DNA from: Chromobacterium aquaticum
GTDB taxonomy: Bacteria; Pseudomonadota; Gammaproteobacteria; Burkholderiales; Chromobacteriaceae
Length of the DNA stretch: 44,172 bases
Direction of reading: 5' to 3'
Assembly (NCBI RefSeq): GCF_021129195.1
Contig: NZ_JAJOHW010000136.1
Span: 1-44,172 of the forward strand
Made by a program: the position numbers and the translations under genes. This document shows, in pieces, positions 1 to 9,226 of this stretch (position 1 is the stretch's first letter; each line of letters opens with the position of its first letter). The notes beneath the pieces were generated by a model that searched no databases, had not been told where the DNA came from, and saw nothing but the letters and a program-made list of their open reading frames with translations.

Positions 1-349
1 GCGCGGCACCAAGCGTGAAGATGTTGAGCGTGGCCAGGTACTGTCCAAGCCGGGCAGCATCACCCCGCACACCAAGTTCGGCGCTTCGGTATACGTGCTG
101 AGCAAAGACGAAGGTGGTCGTCACACCCCGTTCTTCGCGAACTACCGTCCTCAGTTCTACTTCCGTACCACTGACGTAACGGGTGCCGTTACTCTGTCGG
201 AAGGCGTGGAAATGGTAATGCCGGGCGACAACGTTGAAATCACCGTTGAGCTGATCGCACCGATCGCCATGGAAGAAGGTCTGCGTTTCGCCATCCGCGA
301 AGGCGGTCGTACCGTCGGCGCCGGCGTTGTTGCCAAGATCATCGCTTAA
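1..349 (+). CDS. tuf: Elongation factor Tu, 3' end (5' truncated by window)
   Basis: The reading frame is open from base 2 and ends at TAA 347-349, giving the last 115 residues of EF-Tu. Domain III hallmarks are present: a [11 protein letters not shown] stretch, EGGRHTPFF and [16 protein letters not shown]-Tu is the GTPase that brings aminoacyl-tRNA to the ribosomal A site; the G domain lies upstream of the window. rpsJ starts 15 bp downstream behind a GGAG-type ribosome site, so tuf and rpsJ are probably co-transcribed, as in many proteobacteria. Betaproteobacteria usually carry two tuf copies, so A/B naming is left open. Confidence 0.98.
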   Translation, partial: RGTKREDVERGQVLSKPGSITPHTKFGASVYVLSKDEGGRHTPFFANYRPQFYFRTTDVTGAVTLSEGVEMVMPGDNVEITVELIAPIAMEEGLRFAIREGGRTVGAGVVAKIIA

Positions 350-364
350 GGATCGGAGAATCTA

Positions 365-676
365 ATGTCTAGCCAGAAAATCCGCATCCGCCTGAAAGCT
401 TTCGATTACAACCTGATCGATCGCTCCGCTCAGGAAATCGTTGAAACCGCCAAGCGCACCGGCGCCGTTGTTAAAGGCCCGGTTCCGCTGCCGACCAAAA
501 TCGAGCGTTTCAACGTTCTGCGTTCCCCGCACGTGAACAAGACTTCCCGCGACCAGCTGGAAATCCGCACTCACCTGCGTCTGATGGACATCGTGGATCC
601 GACCGACAAGACTGTTGATGCTCTGATGAAGCTCGACCTGCCGGCCGGTGTGGATGTGGAAATCAAGCTGCAGTAA
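365..676 (+). CDS. rpsJ: 30S ribosomal protein S10
   Basis: The 103-residue product is the normal length for S10 and starts [19 protein letters not shown], followed by the conserved [19 protein letters not shown] stretch. S10 belongs to the 30S head and, as NusE, also takes part in transcription antitermination. It is preceded by tuf. Unlike the rest of the S10 set it is separated from rplC by 158 bp that contain a promoter and a perfect terminator hairpin, so tuf-rpsJ may form a transcription unit partly insulated from rplC onward. Confidence 0.98.
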   Translation: MSSQKIRIRLKAFDYNLIDRSAQEIVETAKRTGAVVKGPVPLPTKIERFNVLRSPHVNKTSRDQLEIRTHLRLMDIVDPTDKTVDALMKLDLPAGVDVEIKLQ

Positions 677-709
677 TCGCTTAAGTTCAAGGGTTTGCGA
701 GCTAAGTGC

Positions 710-739
710 TTGCGATTCTTGAATTTTCTGTGATACATT
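710..739 (+). promoter_or_regulatory. Candidate sigma70 promoter for the rplC operon
   Basis: TTGCGA at 710-715 and TACATT at 734-739 are separated by 18 bp, and the -10 carries an upstream TG (extended -10). Initiation would fall near 746, inside the first arm of the hairpin at 743-765. This is a sequence match only; the start has not been mapped. Confidence 0.5.
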
Positions 740-742
740 AGC

Positions 743-776
743 GGACTCGCCATTTTGGCGAGTCCGTTTTTGTTTT
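743..776 (+). terminator. Intrinsic terminator between rpsJ and rplC
   Basis: A perfect 9-bp stem (743-751 with 757-765, loop ATTTT) is followed by a T-rich tract, GTTTTTGTTTTTT. This is a canonical rho-independent terminator for transcripts coming from tuf-rpsJ. RNA starting at the promoter just upstream would lack most of the first arm and so escape it. Confidence 0.8.
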
Positions 777-834
777 TTCTGTCGTGTTTTTTATGCCGGT
801 CAATCGTAATCGGCGCCTGAAAAAGGAAATAAAC

Positions 835-1479
835 ATGAGTTTAGGTCTTGTCGGTCGCAAAGTCGGCATGACCCGCATTTTTGCCGAAGATGGCGCAACC
901 ATCCCGGTAACTGTGCTGGACATGTCCGCTAACCGCGTCACGCAAATCAAAACTGCTGAAACCGACGGCTACAATGCCGTGCAGGTTACCTATGGCTCCA
1001 AAAAGGCCAGCCGTGTTGTTAAGGCTGCCGCGGGCCACTTCGCCAAGGCTGGCGTTGAAGCAGGTCTGGGTCTGGTCGAGTTTCCGCTGACCGCCTCCGA
1101 TCTGTCCAACTTCAAGCCGGGCGATGCCATCGCTGTTGAGATCTTCACCGTTGGTCAACTGGTTGATGTAACCGGTACCTCCAAAGGTAAAGGCTTCTCC
1201 GGCGTGATCAAGCGTCACAACTTCTCTTCCAACCGTGCTTCCCATGGTAACTCGCGTTCGCATAACACGCCGGGTTCCATCGGTCAGGCGCAAGATCCGG
1301 GCCGCGTTTTCCCGGGTAAGCGCATGGCGGGCCAATACGGTAACGTCAAGAGCACCGTGCAGTGCCTGGAAATCGTTCGTGTCGATGCCGAGCGTCAACT
1401 GATTCTGGTTAAAGGTGCTGTTCCTGGCGCCAAGAACGGTGACGTTGTCGTTCGTCCTAGCGTGAAGGCAGGTGCGTGA
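835..1479 (+). CDS. rplC: 50S ribosomal protein L3
   Basis: The 214-residue product starts [20 protein letters not shown], the L3 N-terminus, with the glycine-rich central extension ([16 protein letters not shown]) that reaches toward the peptidyl transferase centre. The ATG at 835 is chosen because AAGGAA lies 7 bp upstream; an in-frame extension to about 784 would run into the leader and add residues unknown in L3. It is the first gene of the contiguous S10 block. Its stop overlaps the rplD start (TGATG). Confidence 0.97.
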   Translation: MSLGLVGRKVGMTRIFAEDGATIPVTVLDMSANRVTQIKTAETDGYNAVQVTYGSKKASRVVKAAAGHFAKAGVEAGLGLVEFPLTASDLSNFKPGDAIAVEIFTVGQLVDVTGTSKGKGFSGVIKRHNFSSNRASHGNSRSHNTPGSIGQAQDPGRVFPGKRMAGQYGNVKSTVQCLEIVRVDAERQLILVKGAVPGAKNGDVVVRPSVKAGA

Positions 1480-2099
1480 TGGAATTGAATGTAATCAATA
1501 CCCAAGGCAAGGCTGTTGGCAGCCTGCAAGTGTCCGACTCTTTGTTCGGCCGCGAGTACAACGAAGCCCTGGTGCACCAGGTTGTTACCGCATTCCTGGC
1601 GAATGCTCGTAGCGCCAACCGCGCCCAGCTGACCCGTGCTGAAGTGAAGCACTCGACCAAGAAGCCTTTCCGTCAGAAAGGTACTGGTAACGCTCGTGCC
1701 GGTATGACTTCCACCCCGAACCGTCGTGGTGGTGGCCGTGCCTTCCCGAACAAGCCGGACGAGAACTTCACCCAGAAAGTTAACCGCAAGATGTTCCGTG
1801 CAGGCATGGCCGCGATTCTGTCGCAGCTGGTTCGCGACGAACGCCTGATCGTGGTTGACGAACTGAACGTTGAAAGCCCGAAGACCAAAGAATTCGTTGG
1901 CGCCGTTCAGCCCATGGGCCTGGAGCAGGCTTTGTTCATCACTAGCGAGCTGAGCGAAAACCTCTATCTCTCTTCGCGTAACCTGACGAACGTGCTGGTT
2001 ATCGAAGCGGTTCAAGCTGACCCGTACAGCCTGTTGCGCTTCAAGAAGACCGTGATCACTCGCGACGCTGTGAAGCAACTTGAGGAGCAGTGGGCATGA
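1479..2099 (+). CDS. rplD: 50S ribosomal protein L4
   Basis: The 206-residue L4 has the family loop [20 protein letters not shown] and [10 protein letters not shown] that lines the exit tunnel, then the globular part. The ATG at 1479 overlaps the rplC stop by one base; a GTG three bases earlier is less likely. In Enterobacteria L4 represses its own operon through the S10 leader; whether the leader before rplC here serves that role is unknown. Its stop overlaps the rplW start by three bases. Confidence 0.97.
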   Translation: MELNVINTQGKAVGSLQVSDSLFGREYNEALVHQVVTAFLANARSANRAQLTRAEVKHSTKKPFRQKGTGNARAGMTSTPNRRGGGRAFPNKPDENFTQKVNRKMFRAGMAAILSQLVRDERLIVVDELNVESPKTKEFVGAVQPMGLEQALFITSELSENLYLSSRNLTNVLVIEAVQADPYSLLRFKKTVITRDAVKQLEEQWA

Positions 2100-2404
2100 A
2101 CCAAGAACGTCTGTTGCAAGTAATTCTTGCTCCCATCGTTTCCGAAAAGAGCACCATGATTGCTGAGAAGAACCAGCAAATGGCGTTCCGCGTTGCTAAA
2201 GATGCGACCAAGCCGGAAATCAAGGCTGCTGTTGAAATGCTGTTCAATGTAAAAGTTGAAGGTGTTTCCACTGTCAATGTCAAGGGCAAGGTTAAGCGCT
2301 TTGGCCGTTCCATCGGTCGTCGCAGTGACTGGAAAAAGGCCTACGTTAGCCTGGTGGAAGGTCAAGAAATTGATCTGACCGCTACCCCGGCCGCAGCGGA
2401 GTAA
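2096..2404 (+). CDS. rplW: 50S ribosomal protein L23
   Basis: The 102-residue product starts [19 protein letters not shown] and ends in the beta-rich [20 protein letters not shown] segment typical of L23, the docking protein for trigger factor and SRP at the tunnel exit. The ATG at 2096 overlaps the rplD stop; GAGGAG lies 5 to 10 bases upstream. It is translationally coupled within the S10 block. Confidence 0.97.
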   Translation: MNQERLLQVILAPIVSEKSTMIAEKNQQMAFRVAKDATKPEIKAAVEMLFNVKVEGVSTVNVKGKVKRFGRSIGRRSDWKKAYVSLVEGQEIDLTATPAAAE

Positions 2405-2415
2405 GGAGATAGAGC

Positions 2416-3249
2416 ATGCCTATCGTTAAGGTAAAACCGACTTCCGCGGGCCGCCGTGCCGTTGTCAAGGTAGTAAACCCTGACCTGCACAAAGGTGCTC
2501 CGCACGCCGCCCTGTTGGAAAAGAAATCTTCCACCGGTGGCCGTAATCACAATGGTCACATCACCACGCGTCATCGTGGCGGTGGCCATAAGAAGCACTA
2601 CCGCATCATCGACTTCCGTCGCAACAAGGATGGCATCCCGGCTAAAGTGGAACGCATCGAATACGATCCGAACCGCACTGCCCACATCGCCCTCCTGTGC
2701 TACGCCGATGGCGAGCGTCGCTACATCATCGCCCCGCGCGGTGTGAAGGCCGGCGCTGAGCTGTTGTCCGGCGCGGAAGCTCCGATCAAGGCCGGTAACG
2801 CTCTGCCGATCCGCAACATCCCGGTGGGTACCACTATCCACTGCGTGGAAATGCAGCCTGGCAAGGGCGCCCAGATGGTTCGTTCCGCTGGTGCATCCGC
2901 AATGCTGCTGGCTCGCGAAGGCGCTTACGCTCAACTGCGTCTGCGCTCGGGCGAAATCCGCCTGGTGCATGTTGATTGCCGTGCAACTATTGGTGAAGTG
3001 GGTAACGAAGAGCACTCCCTGCGCAAGCTGGGTAAAGCTGGTGCTACCCGCTGGCGTGGTATCCGTCCGACCGTACGTGGCGTTGCCATGAACCCGGTTG
3101 ACCACCCGCATGGTGGTGGTGAAGGCCGCACTGGTGAAGGCCGTGTGCCGGTTAGCCCGTGGGGTACTCCGACTAAGGGCTTCCGTACCCGTCGCAACAA
3201 GCGTACCGACAATATGATCGTACGCCGTCGCTATTCCAAAAAAGGGTAA
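2416..3249 (+). CDS. rplB: 50S ribosomal protein L2
   Basis: The 277-residue product is close to the usual 273-276. It has the [19 protein letters not shown] stretch near residue 40 and the conserved C-terminal [15 protein letters not shown] segment containing the histidine linked to peptidyl transferase function. L2 binds domain IV of 23S rRNA and helps subunit joining. AAGGAG lies 10 bp before the ATG. It sits 11 bp after rplW and 6 bp before rpsS. Confidence 0.98.
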   Translation: MPIVKVKPTSAGRRAVVKVVNPDLHKGAPHAALLEKKSSTGGRNHNGHITTRHRGGGHKKHYRIIDFRRNKDGIPAKVERIEYDPNRTAHIALLCYADGERRYIIAPRGVKAGAELLSGAEAPIKAGNALPIRNIPVGTTIHCVEMQPGKGAQMVRSAGASAMLLAREGAYAQLRLRSGEIRLVHVDCRATIGEVGNEEHSLRKLGKAGATRWRGIRPTVRGVAMNPVDHPHGGGEGRTGEGRVPVSPWGTPTKGFRTRRNKRTDNMIVRRRYSKKG

Positions 3250-3255
3250 TTGACA

Positions 3256-3534
3256 ATGGCACGTTCGCAGAAAAAAGGCCCGTTCGTTGATCTGCATCTG
3301 CTGAAAAAAGTAGATGCGGTGCGGGCAACCAGCGACAAGCGTCCGATCAAGACTTGGTCGCGTCGTTCGACCATCCTGCCGGATTTCATTGGTCTGACCA
3401 TCGCTGTGCACAACGGTCGCACCCATGTGCCTGTTTATGTTTCCGAAAACATGGTCGGCCATAAACTGGGCGAATTCTCGCTGACTCGTACCTTCAAAGG
3501 CCACGCGGCCGATAAGAAGGCGAAGAAGAGATAA
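3256..3534 (+). CDS. rpsS: 30S ribosomal protein S19
   Basis: The 92-residue product starts [19 protein letters not shown] and carries the central [14 protein letters not shown] motif; it matches S19 over its full length. S19 sits in the 30S head next to S13 and contacts the intersubunit bridge. The ATG at 3256 is preferred over an upstream TTG because it gives the universal MARS start. Confidence 0.97.
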   Translation: MARSQKKGPFVDLHLLKKVDAVRATSDKRPIKTWSRRSTILPDFIGLTIAVHNGRTHVPVYVSENMVGHKLGEFSLTRTFKGHAADKKAKKR

Positions 3535-3543
3535 GGTGAAGCG

Positions 3544-3873
3544 ATGAGAGTATCTGCAAATCTGAAAAGCGTTCGCCTGTCGGCACAAAAATGCCGCCTG
3601 GTGGCCGATCTGATCCGCGGCAAGTCCGTTGATCAGGCTCTGAATATCTTGGCCTTCTCCCCGAAGAAGGGCGCGGTAATCATCAAGAAAGTGCTGGAAT
3701 CTGCCATCGCTAACGCCGAGCACAACGAAGGCGCCGACATTGACACCCTGCGTGTTACCGGCATCTTTGTTGACAAAGGCGCTAGTCTGAAGCGTTTCAC
3801 TGCCCGTGCTAAGGGTCGTGGCAATCGCATCGAAAAGCAGACCTGCCACATCTCGTTGACCGTTGGCAATTAA
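3544..3873 (+). CDS. rplV: 50S ribosomal protein L22
   Basis: The 109-residue product starts [20 protein letters not shown] and has the long loop ([20 protein letters not shown]) that forms part of the exit-tunnel constriction with L4. Alterations in this loop are known from macrolide resistance, but nothing unusual is evident here. The gene is 9 bp after rpsS and 10 bp before rpsC. Confidence 0.97.
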   Translation: MRVSANLKSVRLSAQKCRLVADLIRGKSVDQALNILAFSPKKGAVIIKKVLESAIANAEHNEGADIDTLRVTGIFVDKGASLKRFTARAKGRGNRIEKQTCHISLTVGN

Positions 3874-3883
3874 GGGGTAAGAA

Positions 3884-4585
3884 ATGGGTCAGAAGATTCA
3901 TCCGACGGGATTCCGTCTTGCCGTTAACAAAAACTGGTCTTCCAAGTGGTTCGCGAATTCGCAGAACTTCCCGGAAATGCTGAAGCAGGATATCGAAGTT
4001 CGCGAATTCCTGAAAAAGCGTCTGGGTCACGCTTCGGTTGGCCGTGTGACCATCGAGCGCCCGGCTAAGTCCGCCCGCATCACCATCCACAGCGCCCGTC
4101 CGGGTGTTGTGATCGGTAAAAAAGGCGAAGACATCGAGCTGCTCAAGCAAGAACTGCAAAAGCGCCTGGGCGTTCCTGTGCATGTGAACATCGAAGAAGT
4201 TCGCAAGCCGGAACTGGACGCTCAAATCATCGCCGACGGCATCGCTTCCCAACTGGAGAAGCGCGTGATGTTCCGTCGCGCCATGAAACGCGCTATGCAA
4301 AACGCAATGCGCATGGGCGCTCAAGGCATCAAGATCATGAGCTCCGGCCGTCTGAACGGTATCGACATCGCTCGTAGCGAATGGTACCGCGAAGGCCGCG
4401 TGCCGCTGCATACCCTGCGCGCAGACGTAGACTACGCAACCTCCGAAGCCAAGACCACCTACGGGATCATCGGCATCAAGGTATGGGTATACAAGGGCGA
4501 GCTCAAGCCGGGTCAAGTTCAGCCGGCTCCGGTAGCGACCGAGAAGAAATCGAGAAAGGGTGCTCGAAATGCTGCAGCCAACTAG
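3884..4585 (+). CDS. rpsC: 30S ribosomal protein S3
   Basis: The 233-residue product starts [20 protein letters not shown]. It has a type II KH domain with the GKKGEDIE nucleic-acid loop near residues 80-90 and the S3 C-terminal domain ([20 protein letters not shown]). S3 forms part of the mRNA entry tunnel and helicase activity. The stop lies 17 bases inside rplP, an overlap that implies translational coupling. Confidence 0.97.
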   Translation: MGQKIHPTGFRLAVNKNWSSKWFANSQNFPEMLKQDIEVREFLKKRLGHASVGRVTIERPAKSARITIHSARPGVVIGKKGEDIELLKQELQKRLGVPVHVNIEEVRKPELDAQIIADGIASQLEKRVMFRRAMKRAMQNAMRMGAQGIKIMSSGRLNGIDIARSEWYREGRVPLHTLRADVDYATSEAKTTYGIIGIKVWVYKGELKPGQVQPAPVATEKKSRKGARNAAAN

Positions 4586-4985
4586 ACTCAAGTACCGTAA
4601 ACAGCATAAAGGCCGCAACACGGGTATCGCTACTCGTGGCAACAAAGTGAGCTTTGGTGATTTCGGTCTGAAGGCGGTTGGTCGTGGTCGTCTGACCGCG
4701 CGCCAGATCGAAGCTGCGCGTCGCGCGATGACCCGTCACATCAAACGTGGCGGCCGCATCTGGATCCGCATCTTCCCGGACAAGCCGATCACCTCCAAGC
4801 CTGCTGAAGTTCGTATGGGCGGGGGTAAAGGCTCTCCGGAGTACTACGTGGCCGAAATCCAGCCTGGCAAGATGCTGTATGAAATGGATGGTGTTTCCGA
4901 GGAACTCGCTCGCGAAGCTTTCCGTCTGGCCGCAGCCAAGTTGCCGATCGCCACTGTGTTTGTAACTAGACAGGTAGGTCAGTAA
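4569..4985 (+). CDS. rplP: 50S ribosomal protein L16
   Basis: The 138-residue product starts [19 protein letters not shown], the normal L16 N-terminus, with [20 protein letters not shown] around residue 70. L16 lies close to the A-site tRNA elbow. The ATG at 4569 is chosen; a GTG at 4560 would add three atypical residues. The start is 17 bases inside rpsC and the stop shares one base with the rpmC start codon (TAATG). Confidence 0.97.
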   Translation: MLQPTRLKYRKQHKGRNTGIATRGNKVSFGDFGLKAVGRGRLTARQIEAARRAMTRHIKRGGRIWIRIFPDKPITSKPAEVRMGGGKGSPEYYVAEIQPGKMLYEMDGVSEELAREAFRLAAAKLPIATVFVTRQVGQ

Positions 4986-5173
4986 TGAAAGCGTCCGAAC
5001 TGAAAGCCAAAACTGTTGACGAGCTGAAGGCGGAACTGCTTAGCCTCTTGAAGGCCCAGTTTGCTCTGCGTATGCAGCACGCCACTCAGCAACTCGCCAA
5101 GACCTCTGAACTGAAGAAAGTACGTCGCGACATCGCTCGCGTGCGCACCGTTCTGAAAGAAAAGGCAGTTTAA
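4985..5173 (+). CDS. rpmC: 50S ribosomal protein L29
   Basis: The small 62-residue helical protein starts [19 protein letters not shown] and ends with the conserved [17 protein letters not shown] segment. L29 lies at the tunnel exit near L23. It overlaps the rplP stop by one base and is one base before rpsQ, so the three genes are tightly coupled. Confidence 0.96.
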   Translation: MKASELKAKTVDELKAELLSLLKAQFALRMQHATQQLAKTSELKKVRRDIARVRTVLKEKAV

Positions 5174-5174
5174 G

Positions 5175-5438
5175 ATGAGCGAAACCAAAGTGGTACGTAC
5201 GCTGACCGGTACCGTAGTCAGCGACAAGATGGATAAGACCGTGACCGTGCTGGTCGAGCGCAAAGTAAAGCACCCGATCTACGGCAAAATTATCCGTCGT
5301 TCCAAGAAGTTCCACGCGCACGACGAGAACAACGAGTTCAAGGCCGGCGATATCGTTGTTATCAGCGAGTCCCGTCCGCTCTCGAAGACCAAGACGTGGG
5401 TGGTAACTGCCCTGGTAGAGAAGTCCCGCCAGGTGTAA
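5175..5438 (+). CDS. rpsQ: 30S ribosomal protein S17
   Basis: The 87-residue OB-fold protein contains [20 protein letters not shown] and the [10 protein letters not shown] loop of S17, an early 16S rRNA-binding assembly protein. It is the last gene before a 203-bp gap carrying the spc promoter, so it probably closes the S10 transcription unit, as in Escherichia coli. Confidence 0.97.
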   Translation: MSETKVVRTLTGTVVSDKMDKTVTVLVERKVKHPIYGKIIRRSKKFHAHDENNEFKAGDIVVISESRPLSKTKTWVVTALVEKSRQV

Positions 5439-5442
5439 AGAC

Positions 5443-5471
5443 TTGCGGGGGGCGAAAGTCCCCTGTATAAT
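5443..5471 (+). promoter_or_regulatory. spc operon promoter (upstream of rplN)
   Basis: TTGCGG at 5443-5448 and a perfect TATAAT at 5466-5471 are exactly 17 bp apart, with TG just before the -10. It begins 5 bp after the rpsQ stop and predicts a start near 5478 and a leader of about 165 nt before rplN. Its position matches the known spc promoter of E. coli. Confidence 0.8.
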
Positions 5472-5483
5472 GGCCATCTTCCT

Positions 5484-5560
5484 ACTCCTATCGGGTAGGA
5501 GTTCCGCCCTTACGGGGTCCAAAACTGGCCGTTGGATACGCCACAGTTTCTGTGGCGTTT
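5484..5560 (+). promoter_or_regulatory. Structured spc leader with two strong hairpins
   Basis: The leader contains ACTCCTA/TAGGAGT (5484-5490 with 5496-5502, loop TCGGG) and a perfect 9-bp hairpin ACGCCACAG/CTGTGGCGT (5538-5546 with 5550-5558, loop TTT) followed by a weakly T-rich stretch. It may act as an attenuator or as a ribosomal-protein binding leader. No function can be assigned from sequence alone. Confidence 0.45.
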
Positions 5561-5641
5561 CGTCTGTTTGGTCTTGCTCTTATGCGAGAAACCGGCAGGT
5601 GAGAGTGACGGATAAAGTTGGATTAGAAAGGTAATCATCAA

Positions 5642-6010
5642 ATGATCCAAATGCAGACCATGCTTGAGGTCGCTGACAATACAGGTGCGCGTCACGTTAT
5701 GTGCATCAAGGTATTGGGCGGTTCCAAGCGTCGCTATGCAAGCGTAGGCGACATCATCAAGGTGACCATCAAGGATGCTGCTCCGCGCGGTCGCGTCAAA
5801 AAAGGCGACGTGTACAACGCGGTTGTGGTGCGCACTGCCAAAGGCGTGCGTCGTCCGGATGGCTCGTTGATCAAGTTCGACGGCAATGCCGCCGTCCTGC
5901 TCAACAACAAGCTTGAGCCTATCGGCACTCGTATCTTCGGGCCTGTTACGCGTGAACTGCGTACCGAGCGCTTCATGAAGATCGTTTCGCTGGCTCCTGA
6001 AGTACTGTAA
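5642..6010 (+). CDS. rplN: 50S ribosomal protein L14
   Basis: The 122-residue product starts [20 protein letters not shown] and keeps the L14 core ([29 protein letters not shown]). L14 contacts L19 and the 30S subunit at bridge B8 and binds the silencing factor RsfS. It is the first gene of the spc unit, behind its own promoter and leader, 9 bp before rplX. Confidence 0.98.
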   Translation: MIQMQTMLEVADNTGARHVMCIKVLGGSKRRYASVGDIIKVTIKDAAPRGRVKKGDVYNAVVVRTAKGVRRPDGSLIKFDGNAAVLLNNKLEPIGTRIFGPVTRELRTERFMKIVSLAPEVL

Positions 6011-6019
6011 GGAGATCGC

Positions 6020-6334
6020 ATGCGTAAAATTCGCAAGGGTGATGAAGTCGTAGTAATCACCGGCAAAGACAAGGGTAAGCGCGGCACCGTACTGCGCGTT
6101 CTGGACGAGAAACTGGTTGTTGAAGGCGTGAATGTCGCCAAGAAACACCAGAAACCGAATCCGGTGCGTGGTGTTGCCGGCGGCATCGTTGAAAAGACCA
6201 TGCCTGTTGACGCATCGAACGTCGCCATTTTCAATCCGGCAAGCCAAAAGGCTGACCGCGTAGGCTTCAAGGTTCTTGAAGACGGCCGCAAGGTACGCGT
6301 GTTCAAGTCCAGCGGCGAAGTCATTGGCGCGTAA
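6020..6334 (+). CDS. rplX: 50S ribosomal protein L24
   Basis: The 104-residue product starts [20 protein letters not shown], the KOW motif of L24, an assembly initiator for the 50S subunit. AAGGAG lies 7 bp before the start. It sits between rplN and rplE in the standard spc order. Confidence 0.97.
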   Translation: MRKIRKGDEVVVITGKDKGKRGTVLRVLDEKLVVEGVNVAKKHQKPNPVRGVAGGIVEKTMPVDASNVAIFNPASQKADRVGFKVLEDGRKVRVFKSSGEVIGA

Positions 6335-6344
6335 GGAACAAAAC

Positions 6345-6884
6345 ATGGCACGTCTCTACGATTTCTACAAAGACACCGTAGTGCCTGAACTGATGAAACA
6401 GTTCGGCTACAAGTCGATCATGCAAGTCCCGCGCATTGAGAAGATCACTGTGAACATGGGTGTGGGCGAAGCCGTTGCCGATAAAAAGGTAATGGATTTT
6501 GCCGTGGGCGACCTGGAAAAGATCGCCGGCCAGAAGCCGGTTGTCACCACCGCTCGCAAATCCATCGCAGGCTTCAAGATTCGTGATCACTATCCGGTAG
6601 GTTGCAAGGTAACTCTGCGTCGCGAACGCATGTACGAGTTCCTGGACCGCCTGGTGACGATCGCGCTGCCGCGCGTTCGCGACTTCCGTGGTGTTTCCGC
6701 CAAGTCTTTCGACGGCCGCGGCAACTACAACATGGGCGTTAAAGAACAGATCATCTTCCCGGAAATCGAGTACGACAAGATCGATGCTCTGCGTGGTATG
6801 AACATTACTGTTACCACCACCGCGAAGACTGACGAAGAGGCCCGCGCTCTGCTGGCCGCGTTCAAGTTCCCGTTCAAGGGTTAA
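6345..6884 (+). CDS. rplE: 50S ribosomal protein L5
   Basis: The 179-residue product starts [20 protein letters not shown] and includes [16 protein letters not shown] and the P-site loop region [19 protein letters not shown]5 binds 5S rRNA and contacts P-site tRNA. The ATG at 6345 has AAGGAA upstream; an earlier in-frame start near 6276 lies inside rplX and is rejected. Confidence 0.97.
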   Translation: MARLYDFYKDTVVPELMKQFGYKSIMQVPRIEKITVNMGVGEAVADKKVMDFAVGDLEKIAGQKPVVTTARKSIAGFKIRDHYPVGCKVTLRRERMYEFLDRLVTIALPRVRDFRGVSAKSFDGRGNYNMGVKEQIIFPEIEYDKIDALRGMNITVTTTAKTDEEARALLAAFKFPFKG

Positions 6885-6888
6885 GCAC

Positions 6889-7194
6889 ATGGCAAAACTT
6901 GCACTGATTCAGCGCGAAGAGAAGCGTGTCAAGCTGGCTGCAAAATTTGCTGCCAAGCGCGAAGCCCTTATCGCGACTATCAACAATCAAAGCCTCTCGG
7001 AAGAAGAGCGCTTTGCAGCCCGCCTGCAACTGCAGCAGCTGCCGCGCAATGCTTCCCCGGTTCGCCAGCGTCGTCGCTGCGCCATCACCGGTCGTCCGCG
7101 TGGCGTATTCCGCAAATTCGGTCTGGGTCGTAACAAGCTCCGTGAAATCGCTCTGAAGGGCGAAATTCCGGGGGTTGTGAAGGCCAGCTGGTAA
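6889..7194 (+). CDS. rpsN: 30S ribosomal protein S14 (long, zinc-free type)
   Basis: The 101-residue product starts [20 protein letters not shown] and ends with [20 protein letters not shown]. It is the long form of S14 without the CxxC-x12-CxxC zinc ribbon of the short paralogue, typical of the Proteobacteria main operon. It lies 4 bp after rplE. Confidence 0.97.
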   Translation: MAKLALIQREEKRVKLAAKFAAKREALIATINNQSLSEEERFAARLQLQQLPRNASPVRQRRRCAITGRPRGVFRKFGLGRNKLREIALKGEIPGVVKASW

Positions 7195-7208
7195 TAGGAG
7201 ACACATAA

Positions 7209-7604
7209 ATGAGCATGCACGATCCTATTTCCGATATGTTGACCCGCATCCGCAACGGCCAAATGGCTTCCAAGGTGGCAGTTTCCATGCCGTCTTCCAA
7301 GCTGAAAATTGCGCTGGCGCAGGTGCTGAAAGACGAAGGCTACATCGAAGACTTCGCCGTTGCCGGCGAAGAGAAGAAGCCTGTTCTCGATATCCAGCTC
7401 AAGTACTATGCTGGCCGTCCGGTGATTGAGCGCATTGACCGCGTTTCCCGCCCTGGCCTGCGTGTGTACAAGGGCTCCACCGAAATCCCGAAAGTCATGA
7501 ATGGCTTGGGCGTGGCTATCCTGTCCACCTCCAAAGGCGTTATGACTGATCGTAAAGCACGCGCAGCCGGTATCGGCGGCGAGTTGCTGTGCGTCGTGGC
7601 TTAA
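7209..7604 (+). CDS. rpsH: 30S ribosomal protein S8
   Basis: The 131-residue product starts [20 protein letters not shown] and ends with the [20 protein letters not shown] segment that binds helix 21 of 16S rRNA. In E. coli S8 represses the spc operon by binding near the start of rplE; such a site was not searched for structurally here. An AGGAG lies 9 bp before the start. Confidence 0.97.
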   Translation: MSMHDPISDMLTRIRNGQMASKVAVSMPSSKLKIALAQVLKDEGYIEDFAVAGEEKKPVLDIQLKYYAGRPVIERIDRVSRPGLRVYKGSTEIPKVMNGLGVAILSTSKGVMTDRKARAAGIGGELLCVVA

Positions 7605-7613
7605 GGGGGTCAA

Positions 7614-8147
7614 ATGTCTCGCGTAGCTAAGAATCCCGTAGCCATTCCGGCTGGCGTCGAAGTGAAATTCGGCGCTGCAGAAGTGACTGTCAAGGGCGCC
7701 CTGGGCACCCTGAGCACCGCTCTGTGCGAAGAGGTAGATGTCAAGCTGGACAACGGCCAACTGACATTCGCCGCCAAGAACGACAGCAAGTTCGCACGTG
7801 CCATGTCCGGCACCCTGCGCGCGCTGCTGAACAATATGGTGACCGGCGTGTCCAAAGGCTTCGAGAAGAAGCTGCAGCTGGTAGGCGTGGGCTATCGTGC
7901 CCAGGCTCAAGGCGACACCCTGAACCTGTCTCTGGGTTTCTCTCACCCGGTGGCTCACCAAATGCCGGAAGGTATTAAGGCCGAGACCCCGACTCAGACC
8001 GAGATCCTGATCAAAGGCGCCGACAAGCAGCGCGTTGGCCAGGTCGCAGCCGAAATCCGCGCTTACCGCGCTCCCGAGCCGTATAAAGGCAAGGGCGTTC
8101 GTTACGCCGATGAGGTTGTGGTTCTGAAAGAAACCAAGAAGAAGTAA
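7614..8147 (+). CDS. rplF: 50S ribosomal protein L6
   Basis: The 177-residue product starts [20 protein letters not shown]. It has the two repeated L6 domains and the C-terminal signature [14 protein letters not shown] that binds near the sarcin-ricin loop and GTPase centre. A GGGGGT ribosome site precedes the ATG. The gene lies in standard spc order. Confidence 0.97.
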   Translation: MSRVAKNPVAIPAGVEVKFGAAEVTVKGALGTLSTALCEEVDVKLDNGQLTFAAKNDSKFARAMSGTLRALLNNMVTGVSKGFEKKLQLVGVGYRAQAQGDTLNLSLGFSHPVAHQMPEGIKAETPTQTEILIKGADKQRVGQVAAEIRAYRAPEPYKGKGVRYADEVVVLKETKKK

Positions 8148-8159
8148 AGAGGCACTGAT

Positions 8160-8513
8160 ATGGACAAGAAACAAGCTCGACTCCGCCGCGCACGTAAAAC
8201 CCGTGCCCGGATCGCGGAGCTCAAGATGGTGCGTCTCACTGTGTATCGCACCAATAGCCACATTTATGCCCAGATCGTTGATGAGACCGGCAGCAAAGTA
8301 CTGGCCAGCGCTTCTTCGCTGGAAGCCGATGTACGCGCTGATCTCAAAAATGGCGGCAACGTGGCAACTGCAGCCGTGATCGGCAAGCGCATTGCTGAAA
8401 AAGCAAAAGCTGCTGGCATCGAGAAAGTTGCTTTCGACCGCTCTGGTTTCAAATACCACGGTCGCATGAAAGCGCTGGCTGACGCCGCTCGCGAACACGG
8501 TCTCGTATTCTAA
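8160..8513 (+). CDS. rplR: 50S ribosomal protein L18
   Basis: The 117-residue product starts [20 protein letters not shown] and ends [21 protein letters not shown], matching L18, which binds 5S rRNA with L5 and L25. It is 12 bp after rplF and 13 bp before rpsE. Confidence 0.97.
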   Translation: MDKKQARLRRARKTRARIAELKMVRLTVYRTNSHIYAQIVDETGSKVLASASSLEADVRADLKNGGNVATAAVIGKRIAEKAKAAGIEKVAFDRSGFKYHGRMKALADAAREHGLVF

Positions 8514-8526
8514 TTCGGAGTGAAGA

Positions 8527-9045
8527 ATGGCTAAGCACGAAACGGAAGATCGTGGCGACGGTCTGGTCGAGAAAATGATCAGCGTCAACCGCGTCACCAA
8601 AGTGGTTAAAGGCGGCCGTATTATGGCTTTCTCCGCCTTGACCGTGGTTGGTGATGGCGATGGCGGAATCGGCATGGGTAAGGGCCGTTCCAAGGAAGTT
8701 CCGGTTGCCGTTCAAAAGGCAATGGAACAGGCTCGCCACAATATGGTTAAGGTTCCGTTGAAAAACGGCACTTTCCACCACACTGTGGTTGGCAAGCACG
8801 GTGCTACCACCGTATTCATCCAGCCCGCTAAAGAAGGTACCGGTGTGAAAGCCGGCGGCCCGATGCGCGCTATCTTTGATGCTATGGGTGTTCATAACGT
8901 CTCGGCCAAGATTCATGGTTCCACCAACCCGTACAACGTGGTGCGTGCAACCCTGGATGGTCTGAGCAACATCAACACCCCGGCGCAAATCGCCTCCAAG
9001 CGTGGCCTGAGCGTCGAGGACATCCTGGGGGTGAGCCATGAGTAA
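8527..9045 (+). CDS. rpsE: 30S ribosomal protein S5
   Basis: The 172-residue product has the S5 double-stranded-RNA-binding-like N-domain ([17 protein letters not shown]) and the C-domain ([20 protein letters not shown]). S5 shapes decoding fidelity and mRNA entry. Its end overlaps rpmD by 8 bases. Confidence 0.97.
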   Translation: MAKHETEDRGDGLVEKMISVNRVTKVVKGGRIMAFSALTVVGDGDGGIGMGKGRSKEVPVAVQKAMEQARHNMVKVPLKNGTFHHTVVGKHGATTVFIQPAKEGTGVKAGGPMRAIFDAMGVHNVSAKIHGSTNPYNVVRATLDGLSNINTPAQIASKRGLSVEDILGVSHE

Positions 9046-9223
9046 CGCCAAGACTGTAAAGGTCACTCTGGTAAAGAGCCTGATCGGTCGCCTGGAGTCT
9101 CACAAGGCTTGCGCCCGTGGTCTGGGTCTGAAGAAAATTCGCCAGACTGTTGAAGTGCTCGATACCCCTGAAAACCGTGGCATGATCAACAAGATCAGCT
9201 ACTTGTTGAAATTCGAGGGCTAA
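9038..9223 (+). CDS. rpmD: 50S ribosomal protein L30
   Basis: The 61-residue product contains [20 protein letters not shown] and the [17 protein letters not shown] end of bacterial L30. The start lies inside the last codons of rpsE behind a GGGGGTGAG site, so translation is coupled. rplO follows after 3 bp. Confidence 0.96.
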   Translation: MSNAKTVKVTLVKSLIGRLESHKACARGLGLKKIRQTVEVLDTPENRGMINKISYLLKFEG

Positions 9224-9226
9224 GAG

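Noticed and set aside
2362-3849. Long minus-strand open frame of 495 codons opposite rplB-rplV
   Set aside because: It is antisense to highly conserved ribosomal genes. Its translation is His/Gly/Ala-rich and low in sense, a shadow of codon bias.
5443-5634. 63-codon frame in the rpsQ-rplN gap
   Set aside because: It overlaps the spc promoter and leader hairpins, lacks a ribosome site, and resembles no protein.
6987-8693. 568-codon minus-strand frame opposite rpsN-rpsE
   Set aside because: It lies entirely antisense to confirmed ribosomal genes and has no recognisable domain or ribosome site.
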